DNA of 64,000 nt from Bacteroidota bacterium (GTDB lineage Bacteria; Bacteroidota; Bacteroidia; B-17B0; Aurantibacillaceae): contig JAFDXR010000003.1 in the NCBI GenBank assembly GCA_018267825.1, forward strand, positions 62,001 through 126,000, given 5' to 3'. Every line of letters starts with the position of its first letter. The stretch's first letter is position 1. Both the position numbers and the translations under genes were made by a program. The notes under the pieces are model-generated. The model was not told the origin of the DNA and did no database searches. It saw only the letters and a program-made list of their open reading frames with translations. Shown one piece after another: positions 45,844 to 54,618 of the stretch.

Positions 45844-48435
45844 TTAATGCTGAGTAGTCTGCATTTCCAGGATGCGTGTTTTTTCTTCGCGTGATGGATT
45901 AATCGACGCAGGGTAATTGGTATTGAACTGCAGTGTAGTACCATCCCACCAGACACCTTCAGCACTTTGCGAGCGGTTGCTATCATTAAACAAAGCCCTG
46001 TCGAGGTTACCGTTAAACGTTTTTGTTTTCAGGAACGAAGGTACTTCGGTTGATTTCGCATCAACGCGGTCACCTACAGCGATCCAGGCAATTTCGATGG
46101 TTGAGCTACCGGAGTTCAGTTCTTTCACAGTGAATCCGTTTTTATCGACAGATACAATGTATACGCCATTGCAAGGGCCCATCGGTGTAATCGTTACAAC
46201 AGGGCTTTCACCTAACATATTTTTGTAGTTTTCATCAAACGTGATGGTTGCTACACCGTTTACCATTTGCGCTTTCCCTTTTTTGTAAATGGTCGCTTCT
46301 GTAGATGTAGCTGCATAAGCAGGTACCACAGCTGTTTCGGTATTAACGAGCTCCACGTTTTTGCCGGAGGTATAAACATCGCCCATGTTGTATGCAGCAA
46401 ATAAATCGCCTGCATTCAGATGCCCGATAACACTACCGCGGCTCATGGTACCGATCATTCCGAAGAATCCGCCACCTACACCACCGGCTACCTGTGTCGG
46501 CGCAAAACCGCTACCGCTGCCATAGGCATTACTGCCATAAACACCGAAGGTTGTGGAACCACTGTTTTTGTATCCCATGGATCCCCAATAGGAGCCGTTT
46601 ACTTCAGATCCGAAAGAACCGCCGCAACGGGTATAATCATTGTAATTATAGCTTGCATCACCGAAAGTATAAACATCACCCCAAAAGTTATATCCACCGG
46701 AAGCACGGTTTGTAAGTGTTTGTCCATAACCAGTACCATCGTTCTGCGAATCGCGGGTACGGTATCCGAAAAGTGAACACTGGCCGTCACCGTTTGCTGT
46801 GAGTTGCTGACGGTAAGCGTAAATCAGGTAGGAGATGTTCGGAGAGGTATTTACACCTATTCCTGTACCATTGTCCTGAAACAGTGAGTTTCCAAGTACC
46901 GAACCGCCGGTGGTCCATTTAGTAAGATAGTTTGCCGTGCCGGTTCCTGTTACTGCCGACAGTGTTGCTGCTCCGATATTGCCACTGTTATCGGCAGTAA
47001 GGTAACGGTTACCTCCACCGGCCAAACCGGAAATAATAACACTGCTGGTTTGAACTGTACCTGTAACACCTAATTTATTCGCTGTATAATCCCAGGTAAG
47101 GTTGGCATTTCCCGCAGCACTTCCGCTATTATTATAGGCAATCTGTTTATCCGATCCTGCAATTGGACCTGCAGGTCCTGCAGCACCAGTAGCTCCGGTC
47201 GCGCCTGTGGCACCTGTGGCACCTGCTGGTCCCATTAAACTGCCACCACTCGCGCTCCATGCACCGGATGATTTAACATACGTGAGGCCCGTTGTGGTAT
47301 TTACATAAGAGTCGCCATCATCCCCTAAAGAATTGGCTGGCACTGTGGTTCCACTCAGAAAAGAGGCGCCGTTGGCTCCATTGGTACCATTAGTTCCGTT
47401 TGCACCTGCAGGCCCGGTAGCTCCTGTAGCACCTGTGGCTCCTGCTGCACCCGCAGGTCCTGCCGGGCCCATCAAGCTACCACCTGTCGCACTCCATGCA
47501 CCGGATGATTTAACATACGTCAAACCCGTTGTGGTATTTACATAAGAGTCGCCATCAACACCCAATGCATTGGATGGTGCTGTGGTTCCGCTCAGAAAAG
47601 ACGCACCGTTGGTACCGTTTGCACCATTGGTTCCATTTGCGCCTGCTGTACCTGTAGCTCCTACAGGTCCCATTAAACTACCACCGGTTGCACTCCAGGC
47701 TCCGGCTGATTTAAAGTAAACCAACCCGGTTGTTGAATTGACATATGAATCACCATCAGCACCCAATGTATTGGATGGGACTGTTGTTCCACTCAGAAAA
47801 GAAGCGCCGTTAGTTCCATTGGTACCATTCGTGCCATTTGCACCCGCAGCACCAGCCGCACCAGCAGGTCCCATTAAGCTACCACCATCCAGTGACCATG
47901 CACCGGCATTTTTTACATAGGTTTCACCGGTGGCCGTATTTACATACGAATCGCCATCTGCACCGAGGGTATTTGCCGGTGCTGCTGTTCCACTCAGGAA
48001 CGACGCACCATTTGCACCCGCGGGCCCCGGATTAGAAGCTGTATTGGCATACAATGCATAAGGTACGCTCAACAATTGCGAAGTACCCGAAATGCTATAA
48101 CTTGTTCCTCCCGTTGGATCCACATCTGTTTTAATATAATATGTTCCGGTACCCCAGTTAATAGAAGCCATACTTCCTGACACAACAGTACCGCCGCCTA
48201 TTTCAAGCGTAACGAGACCATTGGCATTACTGGTGGTGGTTTGTGTTTCGGCATATACTACAGGGCCCGTGGGCGAACCCTGCAATACACTGATCTGCAT
48301 ACCAACCGGTGTATTGGTAACCAGTGTGTTTGACGCATTGCGAACAACGGCCTGGTAACTCATTTTCTGAGGCGCCTGCGCTTTTCCTAAACTATAAAGA
48401 AATGCAAAAGCTAATGTGACATAAATCTTTTTCAT
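45844..48435 (-). CDS. Modular collagen-like fibre protein
   Basis: An exported protein of 863 residues. A signal peptide (LAFAFLYSLGKAQ) and an N-terminal beta domain (YQAVVRNASNTLV) are followed by four tandem modules. Each module has a linker of about 42 residues (FLSGT, DGDSYVN, TG, GAWS, GGSLMGP) and a Gly-X-Y run rich in Ala, Thr and Asn. The C-terminal half resembles phage tail-fibre or trimeric adhesin heads (VTGTGTANYLTKW, NGTGIGVNTSPN). No sorting domain is present at the C-terminus. It starts 11 bases after a small T9SS protein gene and is probably cotranscribed with it. Confidence 0.88.
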   Translation of the reverse strand: MKKIYVTLAFAFLYSLGKAQAPQKMSYQAVVRNASNTLVTNTPVGMQISVLQGSPTGPVVYAETQTTTSNANGLVTLEIGGGTVVSGSMASINWGTGTYYIKTDVDPTGGTSYSISGTSQLLSVPYALYANTASNPGPAGANGASFLSGTAAPANTLGADGDSYVNTATGETYVKNAGAWSLDGGSLMGPAGAAGAAGANGTNGTNGTNGASFLSGTTVPSNTLGADGDSYVNSTTGLVYFKSAGAWSATGGSLMGPVGATGTAGANGTNGANGTNGASFLSGTTAPSNALGVDGDSYVNTTTGLTYVKSSGAWSATGGSLMGPAGPAGAAGATGATGATGPAGANGTNGTNGANGASFLSGTTVPANSLGDDGDSYVNTTTGLTYVKSSGAWSASGGSLMGPAGATGATGATGATGAAGPAGPIAGSDKQIAYNNSGSAAGNANLTWDYTANKLGVTGTVQTSSVIISGLAGGGNRYLTADNSGNIGAATLSAVTGTGTANYLTKWTTGGSVLGNSLFQDNGTGIGVNTSPNISYLIYAYRQQLTANGDGQCSLFGYRTRDSQNDGTGYGQTLTNRASGGYNFWGDVYTFGDASYNYNDYTRCGGSFGSEVNGSYWGSMGYKNSGSTTFGVYGSNAYGSGSGFAPTQVAGGVGGGFFGMIGTMSRGSVIGHLNAGDLFAAYNMGDVYTSGKNVELVNTETAVVPAYAATSTEATIYKKGKAQMVNGVATITFDENYKNMLGESPVVTITPMGPCNGVYIVSVDKNGFTVKELNSGSSTIEIAWIAVGDRVDAKSTEVPSFLKTKTFNGNLDRALFNDSNRSQSAEGVWWDGTTLQFNTNYPASINPSREEKTRILEMQTTQH
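47160..48030 (-). repeat. Four tandem collagen/linker modules inside the collagen-like gene
   Basis: Nearly identical blocks repeat here, each carrying FLSGT..P...LG, DGDSYVN and GGSLMGP followed by a Gly-X-Y stretch. The Gly-X-Y parts differ in length between modules, the usual sign of slippage or recombination among repeats. Confidence 0.85.
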
Positions 48436-48446
48436 ATAATTCGTTT

Positions 48447-48941
48447 TTAGTTTTTAATAATCTTGAATTGTTTTTTGAGTTCATTGTTAATGATCACGCT
48501 CAGGAAATAAACTCCCGATGCCTGATCCTGCAATGAAATTTCCGTTTGAGCCTTATCAATGCCCTTGTCCATAACAAGGCGTCCTGCGGCGTCTGTTACT
48601 TTAAAAGAGGCTTTTCTGATCTCATTAAAATCTGAGAATGTCAGATTCAACATGTTGTGCGTTGGATTCGGGAACACAATCATCTCAAGATTGATATCAT
48701 GTGCTTCCACACCCGTTACGATACTGAGATCGTAAGGCTGTTGTACACCCTGGGCAACTGAGATCCCTCCACCGGCAATGGTCGTGTAAACGACCTGACC
48801 AACGGAGTAACTCACATTGCCGGAAGCGCTGCTTGCATTGCCTCCGGATGCTACGGTCGCATCCTGTGCATACCCGTATGTCATGAAAGCCATAAGGGGT
48901 AGCATTAAAATCCGACCTGTTTTGTTTTTACTTGTTTTCAT
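48447..48941 (-). CDS. Small T9SS type A cargo protein
   Basis: A 164-residue secreted protein made of a signal peptide (LPLMAFMTYGYAQD), a short beta-rich segment (GNASSASGNVSYSVGQVVYTT) and a full T9SS sorting domain (IVFPNPTHNMLNLTF, GVYFLSVIINN). Mature domain and sorting domain are about equal in length. It is first in a two-gene unit with the collagen-like fibre, so it may be the surface partner or anchor of that fibre, which has no sorting domain itself. This is inferred from position alone. Confidence 0.88.
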   Translation of the reverse strand: MKTSKNKTGRILMLPLMAFMTYGYAQDATVASGGNASSASGNVSYSVGQVVYTTIAGGGISVAQGVQQPYDLSIVTGVEAHDINLEMIVFPNPTHNMLNLTFSDFNEIRKASFKVTDAAGRLVMDKGIDKAQTEISLQDQASGVYFLSVIINNELKKQFKIIKN

Positions 48942-49360
48942 ATACCTGTTTTTTTCGCGAACTGTTTATTGTAAAGCTATTGAATCAGTATGCCTTTTCT
49001 GCCCGCATAAATGCCTGTTTTTCTGACCGAGTATTTATACTTATAACAACAACTCCAGCGACTTGCGAGAATCTGTTACACATCTGCTTCACTCTTACCT
49101 GTTATTGATCTGATTCTATGATAAAACTATTCCAGTTGTTCACCGAATCATATTCCAAAACCGCTGATTTCTTACATCTGTAAAGAAGACCGTGAGAAAT
49201 ATCAAAATTCCCTCACGGTTTTCCGAGGTACAAACGATTCATGAGGACGTTGGCTCTATCTAAAAATTGAAAAAGCACATTGAACACATCCTTTTGAATA
49301 TATTTCACAGCGGCTGTAAGCCTTGTCAATTCTGGAAAAATGAAGATTTTTCGAAATTTA
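48942..49360. other. Longest intergenic stretch, upstream of the methionine operon
   Basis: No convincing coding frame or tRNA is visible. It holds the upstream region of the minus-strand T9SS gene, with a weak -7-like TAAAGCTA (48972-48979, reads TAGCTTTA on minus), and an inverted repeat at 49189-49219. The operon promoter begins at 49361. Confidence 0.5.
49189..49219. repeat. Inverted repeat in intergenic region
   Basis: ACCGTGAG (49189-49196) pairs with CTCACGGT (49212-49219) around a 15-base AT-rich loop, followed by TTTTCC. It could end transcription arriving from either side or bind a regulator. No transcript that needs a terminator here is known. Confidence 0.5.
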
Positions 49361-49393
49361 TTTGGAGGATATTGTTTTTCTATCATACATTTG
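49361..49393 (+). promoter_or_regulatory. Promoter of the SAM-riboswitch/methionine operon
   Basis: TTTG (49361-49364) and TACATTTG (49386-49393) are separated by 21 bases, the complete Bacteroidota promoter pattern. Transcription would start near 49400, some 25 bases before the first riboswitch helix. Confidence 0.75.
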
Positions 49394-49425
49394 CATCAGA
49401 ATTAATTACCCACCCATGTGTGTAT

Positions 49426-49555
49426 TTAATTTATAAAGAAGCGACGAGAGAATAGGCTCTATGACTCGCTGGCAACCAACTAAAAGTCCGCTCTGCGTGA
49501 TTGGAAAACCGGTGCCAACTCCTACCCCGATGAAAAACGGGGAAAAATAAATTAA
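49426..49555 (+). promoter_or_regulatory. SAM-I (S-box) riboswitch
   Basis: All core parts can be paired by eye. P1 is nine perfect pairs (49426-49434 with 49547-49555). P2 has AGCGA with TCGCT (49440-49444, 49466-49470), an internal kink-turn region ending in ATGA, and AGAG with CTCT (49447-49450, 49457-49460). Its loop TAGG (49453-49456) forms the pseudoknot with CCTA (49521-49524). The conserved GGCAACC (49471-49477) and GGTGCCAACTCC (49511-49522) form P3 and the J3/4 core. P4 is CCCCG with CGGGG (49525-49529, 49538-49542). It should bind S-adenosylmethionine. No U-tract terminator follows P1; the next element is a leader reading frame that starts 12 bases later, so control may be on its translation. 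Confidence 0.95.
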
Positions 49556-49566
49556 AAAACAAAAAA

Positions 49567-49689
49567 ATGAAACACACAATTCCAACAACCAAAACACTGA
49601 GTCAACCTCTCACTGGTAATTCTATTCTCTATCCTTTAGCTTTCTTCATGATGGCTTGTTGTATGTGCTGCTGTTGCTGCATGTGCTAG
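49567..49689 (+). CDS. Cys/Met-rich leader peptide of the methionine operon
   Basis: A 40-codon frame beginning 12 bases after the riboswitch. The N-terminal 27 residues are ordinary and the end reads MMACCMCCCCCMC, that is eight cysteines and two methionines in the last ten residues. Both cysteine codons are used. A hairpin begins two bases after the TAG stop. A ribosome short of Cys-tRNA or Met-tRNA would stall over this tract and change folding downstream, as in classical amino-acid attenuators; poly-cysteine leader frames with this role are known in mycobacteria. The alternative, a tiny metal-binding peptide, cannot be excluded. I do not know this element from Bacteroidota. Confidence 0.75.
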   Translation: MKHTIPTTKTLSQPLTGNSILYPLAFFMMACCMCCCCCMC

Positions 49690-49690
49690 T

Positions 49691-49722
49691 ACTCATTTCC
49701 ATTTCTTATCTCCGGAAATAGT
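49691..49722 (+). promoter_or_regulatory. Hairpin directly after the leader peptide stop
   Basis: ACT and ATTTCC (49691-49693, 49695-49700) pair with GGAAATAGT (49714-49722) with one bulged C and a 13-base loop. A ribosome halted in the Cys/Met codons at 49657-49686 would overlap its 5' arm. It lacks a U-tract, so it is not a simple terminator. Confidence 0.55.
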
Positions 49723-49723
49723 T

Positions 49724-49742
49724 GCCTGCACTCAAAACAGGC
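49724..49742 (+). promoter_or_regulatory. Short hairpin in the operon leader
   Basis: GCCTG (49724-49728) pairs with CAGGC (49738-49742). CTCA in its loop (49731-49734) could instead pair with TGAG at 49745-49748, so two folds compete. A T-rich but interrupted stretch follows at 49755-49776. Confidence 0.4.
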
Positions 49743-49780
49743 CCTGAGCATCGCATTTTATTTTCCCAGTTTTTACAGAT

Positions 49781-49802
49781 TAACCCGGGTTAGCTATAAC
49801 CC
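49781..49802 (+). promoter_or_regulatory. Competing hairpins upstream of the first operon gene
   Basis: TAACCC occurs at 49781-49786 and 49797-49802 with GGGTTA between (49787-49792). The centre copy forms six perfect pairs with the second copy around loop GCTA, or partly with the first copy. The two pairings exclude each other. The hairpin ends 21 bases before the ATG at 49824. Confidence 0.5.
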
Positions 49803-49823
49803 AAAAACAAACAACAAGACATT

Positions 49824-50057
49824 ATGAATACTCCAAAATCATACAACACCCAACAAAAAAACGAAAACCTGATTGGCAATCCTGCCCACAAACATTTCCT
49901 GGTTCTTCAGGCGGAATATGGCATTGCCCAAAGAGGCGGCGTAAAAATACCGGCCCTGTCTGAAGCCCATGCCAGAAGGCTTGTTAGCCAGGTGAACATT
50001 CTGGATCAGGTAGAAAACAGAAAGCTGATCTTCAGCGAAATCATCATCAGTAATTAA
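49824..50057 (+). CDS. Small protein of unknown function, first structural gene of the operon
   Basis: A 77-residue soluble protein without signal peptide, cysteine or recognised motif. It has a middle segment FLVLQAEYGIAQRGG and a helical part LSEAHARRLVSQVNILDQVENRK. Codon use and the clean ATG are consistent with a real gene, and it lies 91 bases before metY. Its place behind the SAM riboswitch suggests a role in sulfur or methionine metabolism, but nothing in the sequence says which. Confidence 0.7.
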   Translation: MNTPKSYNTQQKNENLIGNPAHKHFLVLQAEYGIAQRGGVKIPALSEAHARRLVSQVNILDQVENRKLIFSEIIISN

Positions 50058-50064
50058 TCTTTAA

Positions 50065-51501
<1,437 letters not shown>

Positions 51502-51587
51502 TCCATAGCCGCCTGCAGGGGGGAGACAGTTTCCCATCTATAATTGGCTCTCCCGGCATGGCACTTACATTTTCAATACCATATACT

Positions 51588-52655
51588 ATGAGTCTGAAAA
51601 CATTCACATACAATAAACGGTTTAACCTCGAAAGTGGTCTGTCGCTGCCGGGCCTTGATATTGCCTACCATACCTATGGCACACTGAACCGAAAAAAAGA
51701 TAATGTTATCTGGGTTGTGCACGCCCTTACCGCAAACAGCGATGTATTCGACTGGTGGAAAGGCATCTTCGGGGAGCATGACCTTTACAATCCCAATGAA
51801 CATTTTATTGTATGTGCCAATAACCTGGGCTCATGCTATGGTACAACCGGCCCGGCCAGTATTAATCCAGATACAAATCAGCCATGGTACGGTTATTTTC
51901 CACACATTACCACACGCGACCAGGCCGCTGCACTCGACCTGTTGAGACAGCATCTGGGCATTGAAAAAATTCACACATTGATCGGCGGCTCTCAGGGTGG
52001 ACAAATCGCGCAGGAGTGGGCATTATCAAATCCGGGTATTCATGAGAACCTGGTGCTGATTGCTACAAATGCGCAACATTCACCCTGGGGCATTGCCTTC
52101 AATGAATCGCAGCGCTTAGCAATCAAGAGCGACCGCACGTATTACTCCAATACAGCCAATGGCGGTGAAAAAGGCTTACAGGCTGCGCGCAGCATTGCCC
52201 TGCTGAGCTACAGAAGTTACAATACCTATAGCGAAACCCAGCAGGAAAACACGGCGGATAAAACTGAAGATTTTTCAGCGGCATCCTATCAGCGATACCA
52301 GGGCGAAAAGCTTGTGAAACGTTTCAATGCATACTCCTATGTGCGACTTTCGGAAGCCATGGATTCACACCATGTAGCGCGAAACCGCACACCGGATGTT
52401 ACCGGAGCACTCGCCAGGATCAGGGCCAATACACTTGTTATAGGTATTACCAGCGACATCCTGTTTCCTGTGAGCGAACAAAAACTGATTGCCAAAAATA
52501 TTCCGGGAGCGTTTTACGCAGAGATTGATTCATTCTATGGACACGATGGTTTTCTGATCGAAACACATAAGCTCTACACCATCATCTCCGATTTCTACAA
52601 TAAAATTTCATTCAACAACACCATTAAACGTCAATTAGAAACAAGCTTAAACTAA
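51588..52655 (+). CDS. metX: Homoserine O-acetyltransferase
   Basis: A 355-residue alpha/beta-hydrolase-fold enzyme that acetylates homoserine from acetyl-CoA. The nucleophile elbow is GGSQGGQIAQEWAL; the acid and base are in DILFPVSEQ and YGHDGFLIE. GSCYGTTGPASINP matches the family's oxyanion region. ATG 51588 (MSLKTFTYNK) is preferred to an in-frame ATG at 51558. It directly feeds the preceding sulfhydrylase. Confidence 0.94.
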   Translation: MSLKTFTYNKRFNLESGLSLPGLDIAYHTYGTLNRKKDNVIWVVHALTANSDVFDWWKGIFGEHDLYNPNEHFIVCANNLGSCYGTTGPASINPDTNQPWYGYFPHITTRDQAAALDLLRQHLGIEKIHTLIGGSQGGQIAQEWALSNPGIHENLVLIATNAQHSPWGIAFNESQRLAIKSDRTYYSNTANGGEKGLQAARSIALLSYRSYNTYSETQQENTADKTEDFSAASYQRYQGEKLVKRFNAYSYVRLSEAMDSHHVARNRTPDVTGALARIRANTLVIGITSDILFPVSEQKLIAKNIPGAFYAEIDSFYGHDGFLIETHKLYTIISDFYNKISFNNTIKRQLETSLN

Positions 52656-52664
52656 TATACCATT

Positions 52665-53915
52665 ATGAGCAAGACATTAAAAATAGGATTATTCGGATTT
52701 GGCTGCGTAGGCCAGGGCCTCTACCATGTACTTAACAACAGTACAGGATTCAAAGCCGACATCGTAAAGATCGCCGTGAAACATCCTGAAAAAGAGCGTT
52801 CCGTTTCCAAAGAACTGATCACATACAACAAATGGGATATATTGAATAACCCCGAAATCGACGTGGTTGTAGAACTCATTGATGATGCCGACGAAGCATT
52901 CCTGATCGTGAGTGAAGCTATTAAAAAAGGGAAACATGTAGTGACTGCCAATAAAAAACTACTGGCCACACACCTGGAAGAACTGTACAGCCTGCAACAG
53001 CAATACAATGTATCCTTGCTTTATGAAGCTTCGGCCTGCGGAAGCATTCCTATTATCAGGAGCCTGGAAGAATACTTCGACAATGAAGAGCTCGAAAAAG
53101 TATCCGGTATTTTCAATGGTACTACCAATTATATTCTGACAAAGACCATCCGCGAAAAGCTCAGCTACGCCGAGGCCCTCAGCCAGGCCCAGCAGAAAGG
53201 TTTTGCCGAAAGCGATCCAACCAACGATGTGGAAGGCTTTGACCCGAAATTCAAAGCCATTATCATTGCTCTGCATGCCTTTGGCCTGATCATAAAGCCG
53301 GAAGATATCCTCAACCTGGGTATTACCACGCTTCATGACAACGACATTAATTACGCCTCTGAGAAAGGCTATAAAATAAAGCTGACCCCGCTTATTCAAC
53401 GTCTGCCCAACAACCAGGTGAGTGTGCTTGTTGCACCAAGGTTCATCAAAGAAGAAAACCATCTTTTCAAAGTGGATGATGAATTCAACGGCGTTATTGT
53501 TGAAGGAAAATTTTCCGGAGAGCAATTCCTGCAGGGCAAAGGTGCCGGCAGCTACCCTACTGGAGCAGCTGTATTATCAGATATTTCAGCCCTTTCATAC
53601 GGCTATAAATACGAATACAAAAAACACCGTCAAAACCAAAGACCTGAATTCACCAATGATGTTTTGCTGACTGTGTACCTCCGTTACAACACTGTGATTG
53701 ATCTTGAACATATTGAGTTCGAAAATATCCGCGAGAAATACACAGGCCACGATTACAATTACATTGTGGGTGAAGTGAATCTGGCAAATCTGCTGGCCGA
53801 GCGTGATTACATCCTGAAAAACAATCTTTTTATATCACTGTTAGGCGACTCCGTTAAATCCGTAAATTCAGAAATCAAAAAAGCAACAAAATCCACCTCT
53901 ATTCTTAACCACTAA
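52665..53915 (+). CDS. hom: Homoserine dehydrogenase (monofunctional)
   Basis: A 416-residue enzyme that reduces aspartate semialdehyde to homoserine. The Rossmann motif is GLFGFGCVGQGLYHVL; the catalytic region shows GIFNGTTNYILTKT and ESDPTNDVEGFD with conserved acidic and lysine residues. The C-terminal 75 residues have the length and strand pattern of an ACT regulatory domain. No aspartokinase is fused, so this copy appears dedicated to methionine rather than threonine supply. It starts 9 bases after metX. Confidence 0.94.
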   Translation: MSKTLKIGLFGFGCVGQGLYHVLNNSTGFKADIVKIAVKHPEKERSVSKELITYNKWDILNNPEIDVVVELIDDADEAFLIVSEAIKKGKHVVTANKKLLATHLEELYSLQQQYNVSLLYEASACGSIPIIRSLEEYFDNEELEKVSGIFNGTTNYILTKTIREKLSYAEALSQAQQKGFAESDPTNDVEGFDPKFKAIIIALHAFGLIIKPEDILNLGITTLHDNDINYASEKGYKIKLTPLIQRLPNNQVSVLVAPRFIKEENHLFKVDDEFNGVIVEGKFSGEQFLQGKGAGSYPTGAAVLSDISALSYGYKYEYKKHRQNQRPEFTNDVLLTVYLRYNTVIDLEHIEFENIREKYTGHDYNYIVGEVNLANLLAERDYILKNNLFISLLGDSVKSVNSEIKKATKSTSILNH

Positions 53916-53927
53916 AAACCAAAAATC

Positions 53928-54563
53928 ATGTCCATACGATTAGGCGATACCGCACCCGATTTCCAGGCCGAAACAAGCCAGGGCCCCATTCAGTTCCATC
54001 AATGGCTCAACAACAGCTGGGCCATCCTGTTTTCACACCCTGCCGATTTTACACCGGTATGTACCACTGAACTTGGTACTGTGGCCAGGCTTAAACCTGA
54101 GTTTGATAAACGCGGCGTCAAAGTCATTGCACTGAGTGTTGATCCTGTAGCTTCTCATCTGGAATGGATCAAAGACATCAACGAAACACAAAACACAACG
54201 GTTAACTACCCGATCATTGCAGATCCTGTTTTTGAAGTTTCCAAACTCTATGGCTTTGTGCATCCGAATGCTTCTGATAAATTCACGGTTCGTTCGGTTG
54301 CCATTATTGGTCCCGACAAAAAAATAAAACTGCTCATTACATATCCGGCTTCAACGGGTCGTAATTTCAATGAAATACTCCGCGTCATTGATTCACTGCA
54401 GCTGACCGCCAATTACAGTGTAGCAACCCCCGCTAACTGGGAGCATGGCGACGATGTTGTAGTGATACCGGCTATCAAAACTGAAGATATCCCGGCCAAA
54501 TTCCCGAAAGGCTTTAAAGAAATAAAGCCCTACCTGCGCATCACACCGCAACCAAATATCTGA
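53928..54563 (+). CDS. 1-Cys (Prx6-type) peroxiredoxin
   Basis: A 211-residue cytoplasmic peroxidase of the AhpC/TSA family. The peroxidatic cysteine is in HPADFTPVCTTELG near residue 48 and is the only cysteine in the protein. A C-terminal extension with GDDVVVIPAI and FPKGFKEIKPYLR marks the Prx6 subgroup. It is placed 12 bases after hom and 55 bases before an OsmC gene. Peroxide defence inside a sulfide-fixing operon is probably linked to protecting thiols. Confidence 0.94.
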   Translation: MSIRLGDTAPDFQAETSQGPIQFHQWLNNSWAILFSHPADFTPVCTTELGTVARLKPEFDKRGVKVIALSVDPVASHLEWIKDINETQNTTVNYPIIADPVFEVSKLYGFVHPNASDKFTVRSVAIIGPDKKIKLLITYPASTGRNFNEILRVIDSLQLTANYSVATPANWEHGDDVVVIPAIKTEDIPAKFPKGFKEIKPYLRITPQPNI

Positions 54564-54618
54564 TGCAATACACGGGACAACACATTTCTGATAAAGCAAA
54601 CAGGCTTACAATAAAAAC

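Noticed and set aside
47160-48030. Repeated blocks that could suggest a CRISPR array
   Set aside because: The blocks are in frame within one long coding region and translate to Gly-X-Y and linker modules. Unit and spacer lengths do not fit an array.
46840-48440. Collagen-like gene as part of a prophage tail
   Set aside because: The head resembles tail-fibre proteins, but no phage structural, lysis or integrase gene is near, and the protein has a signal peptide.
49267-49455. Plus-strand frame before the riboswitch (62 codons)
   Set aside because: It overlaps the promoter and the first helix of the riboswitch and its start lies before the predicted transcription start.
49406-49597. Minus-strand frame across the riboswitch
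   Set aside because: The aptamer pairs on the plus strand and the frame has no support from motifs or context.
49781-49802. TAACCC/GGGTTA palindrome as a possible attachment site or operator
   Set aside because: There is no second copy or integrase nearby. Its position before the first ATG fits an RNA hairpin better, though an operator cannot be excluded.
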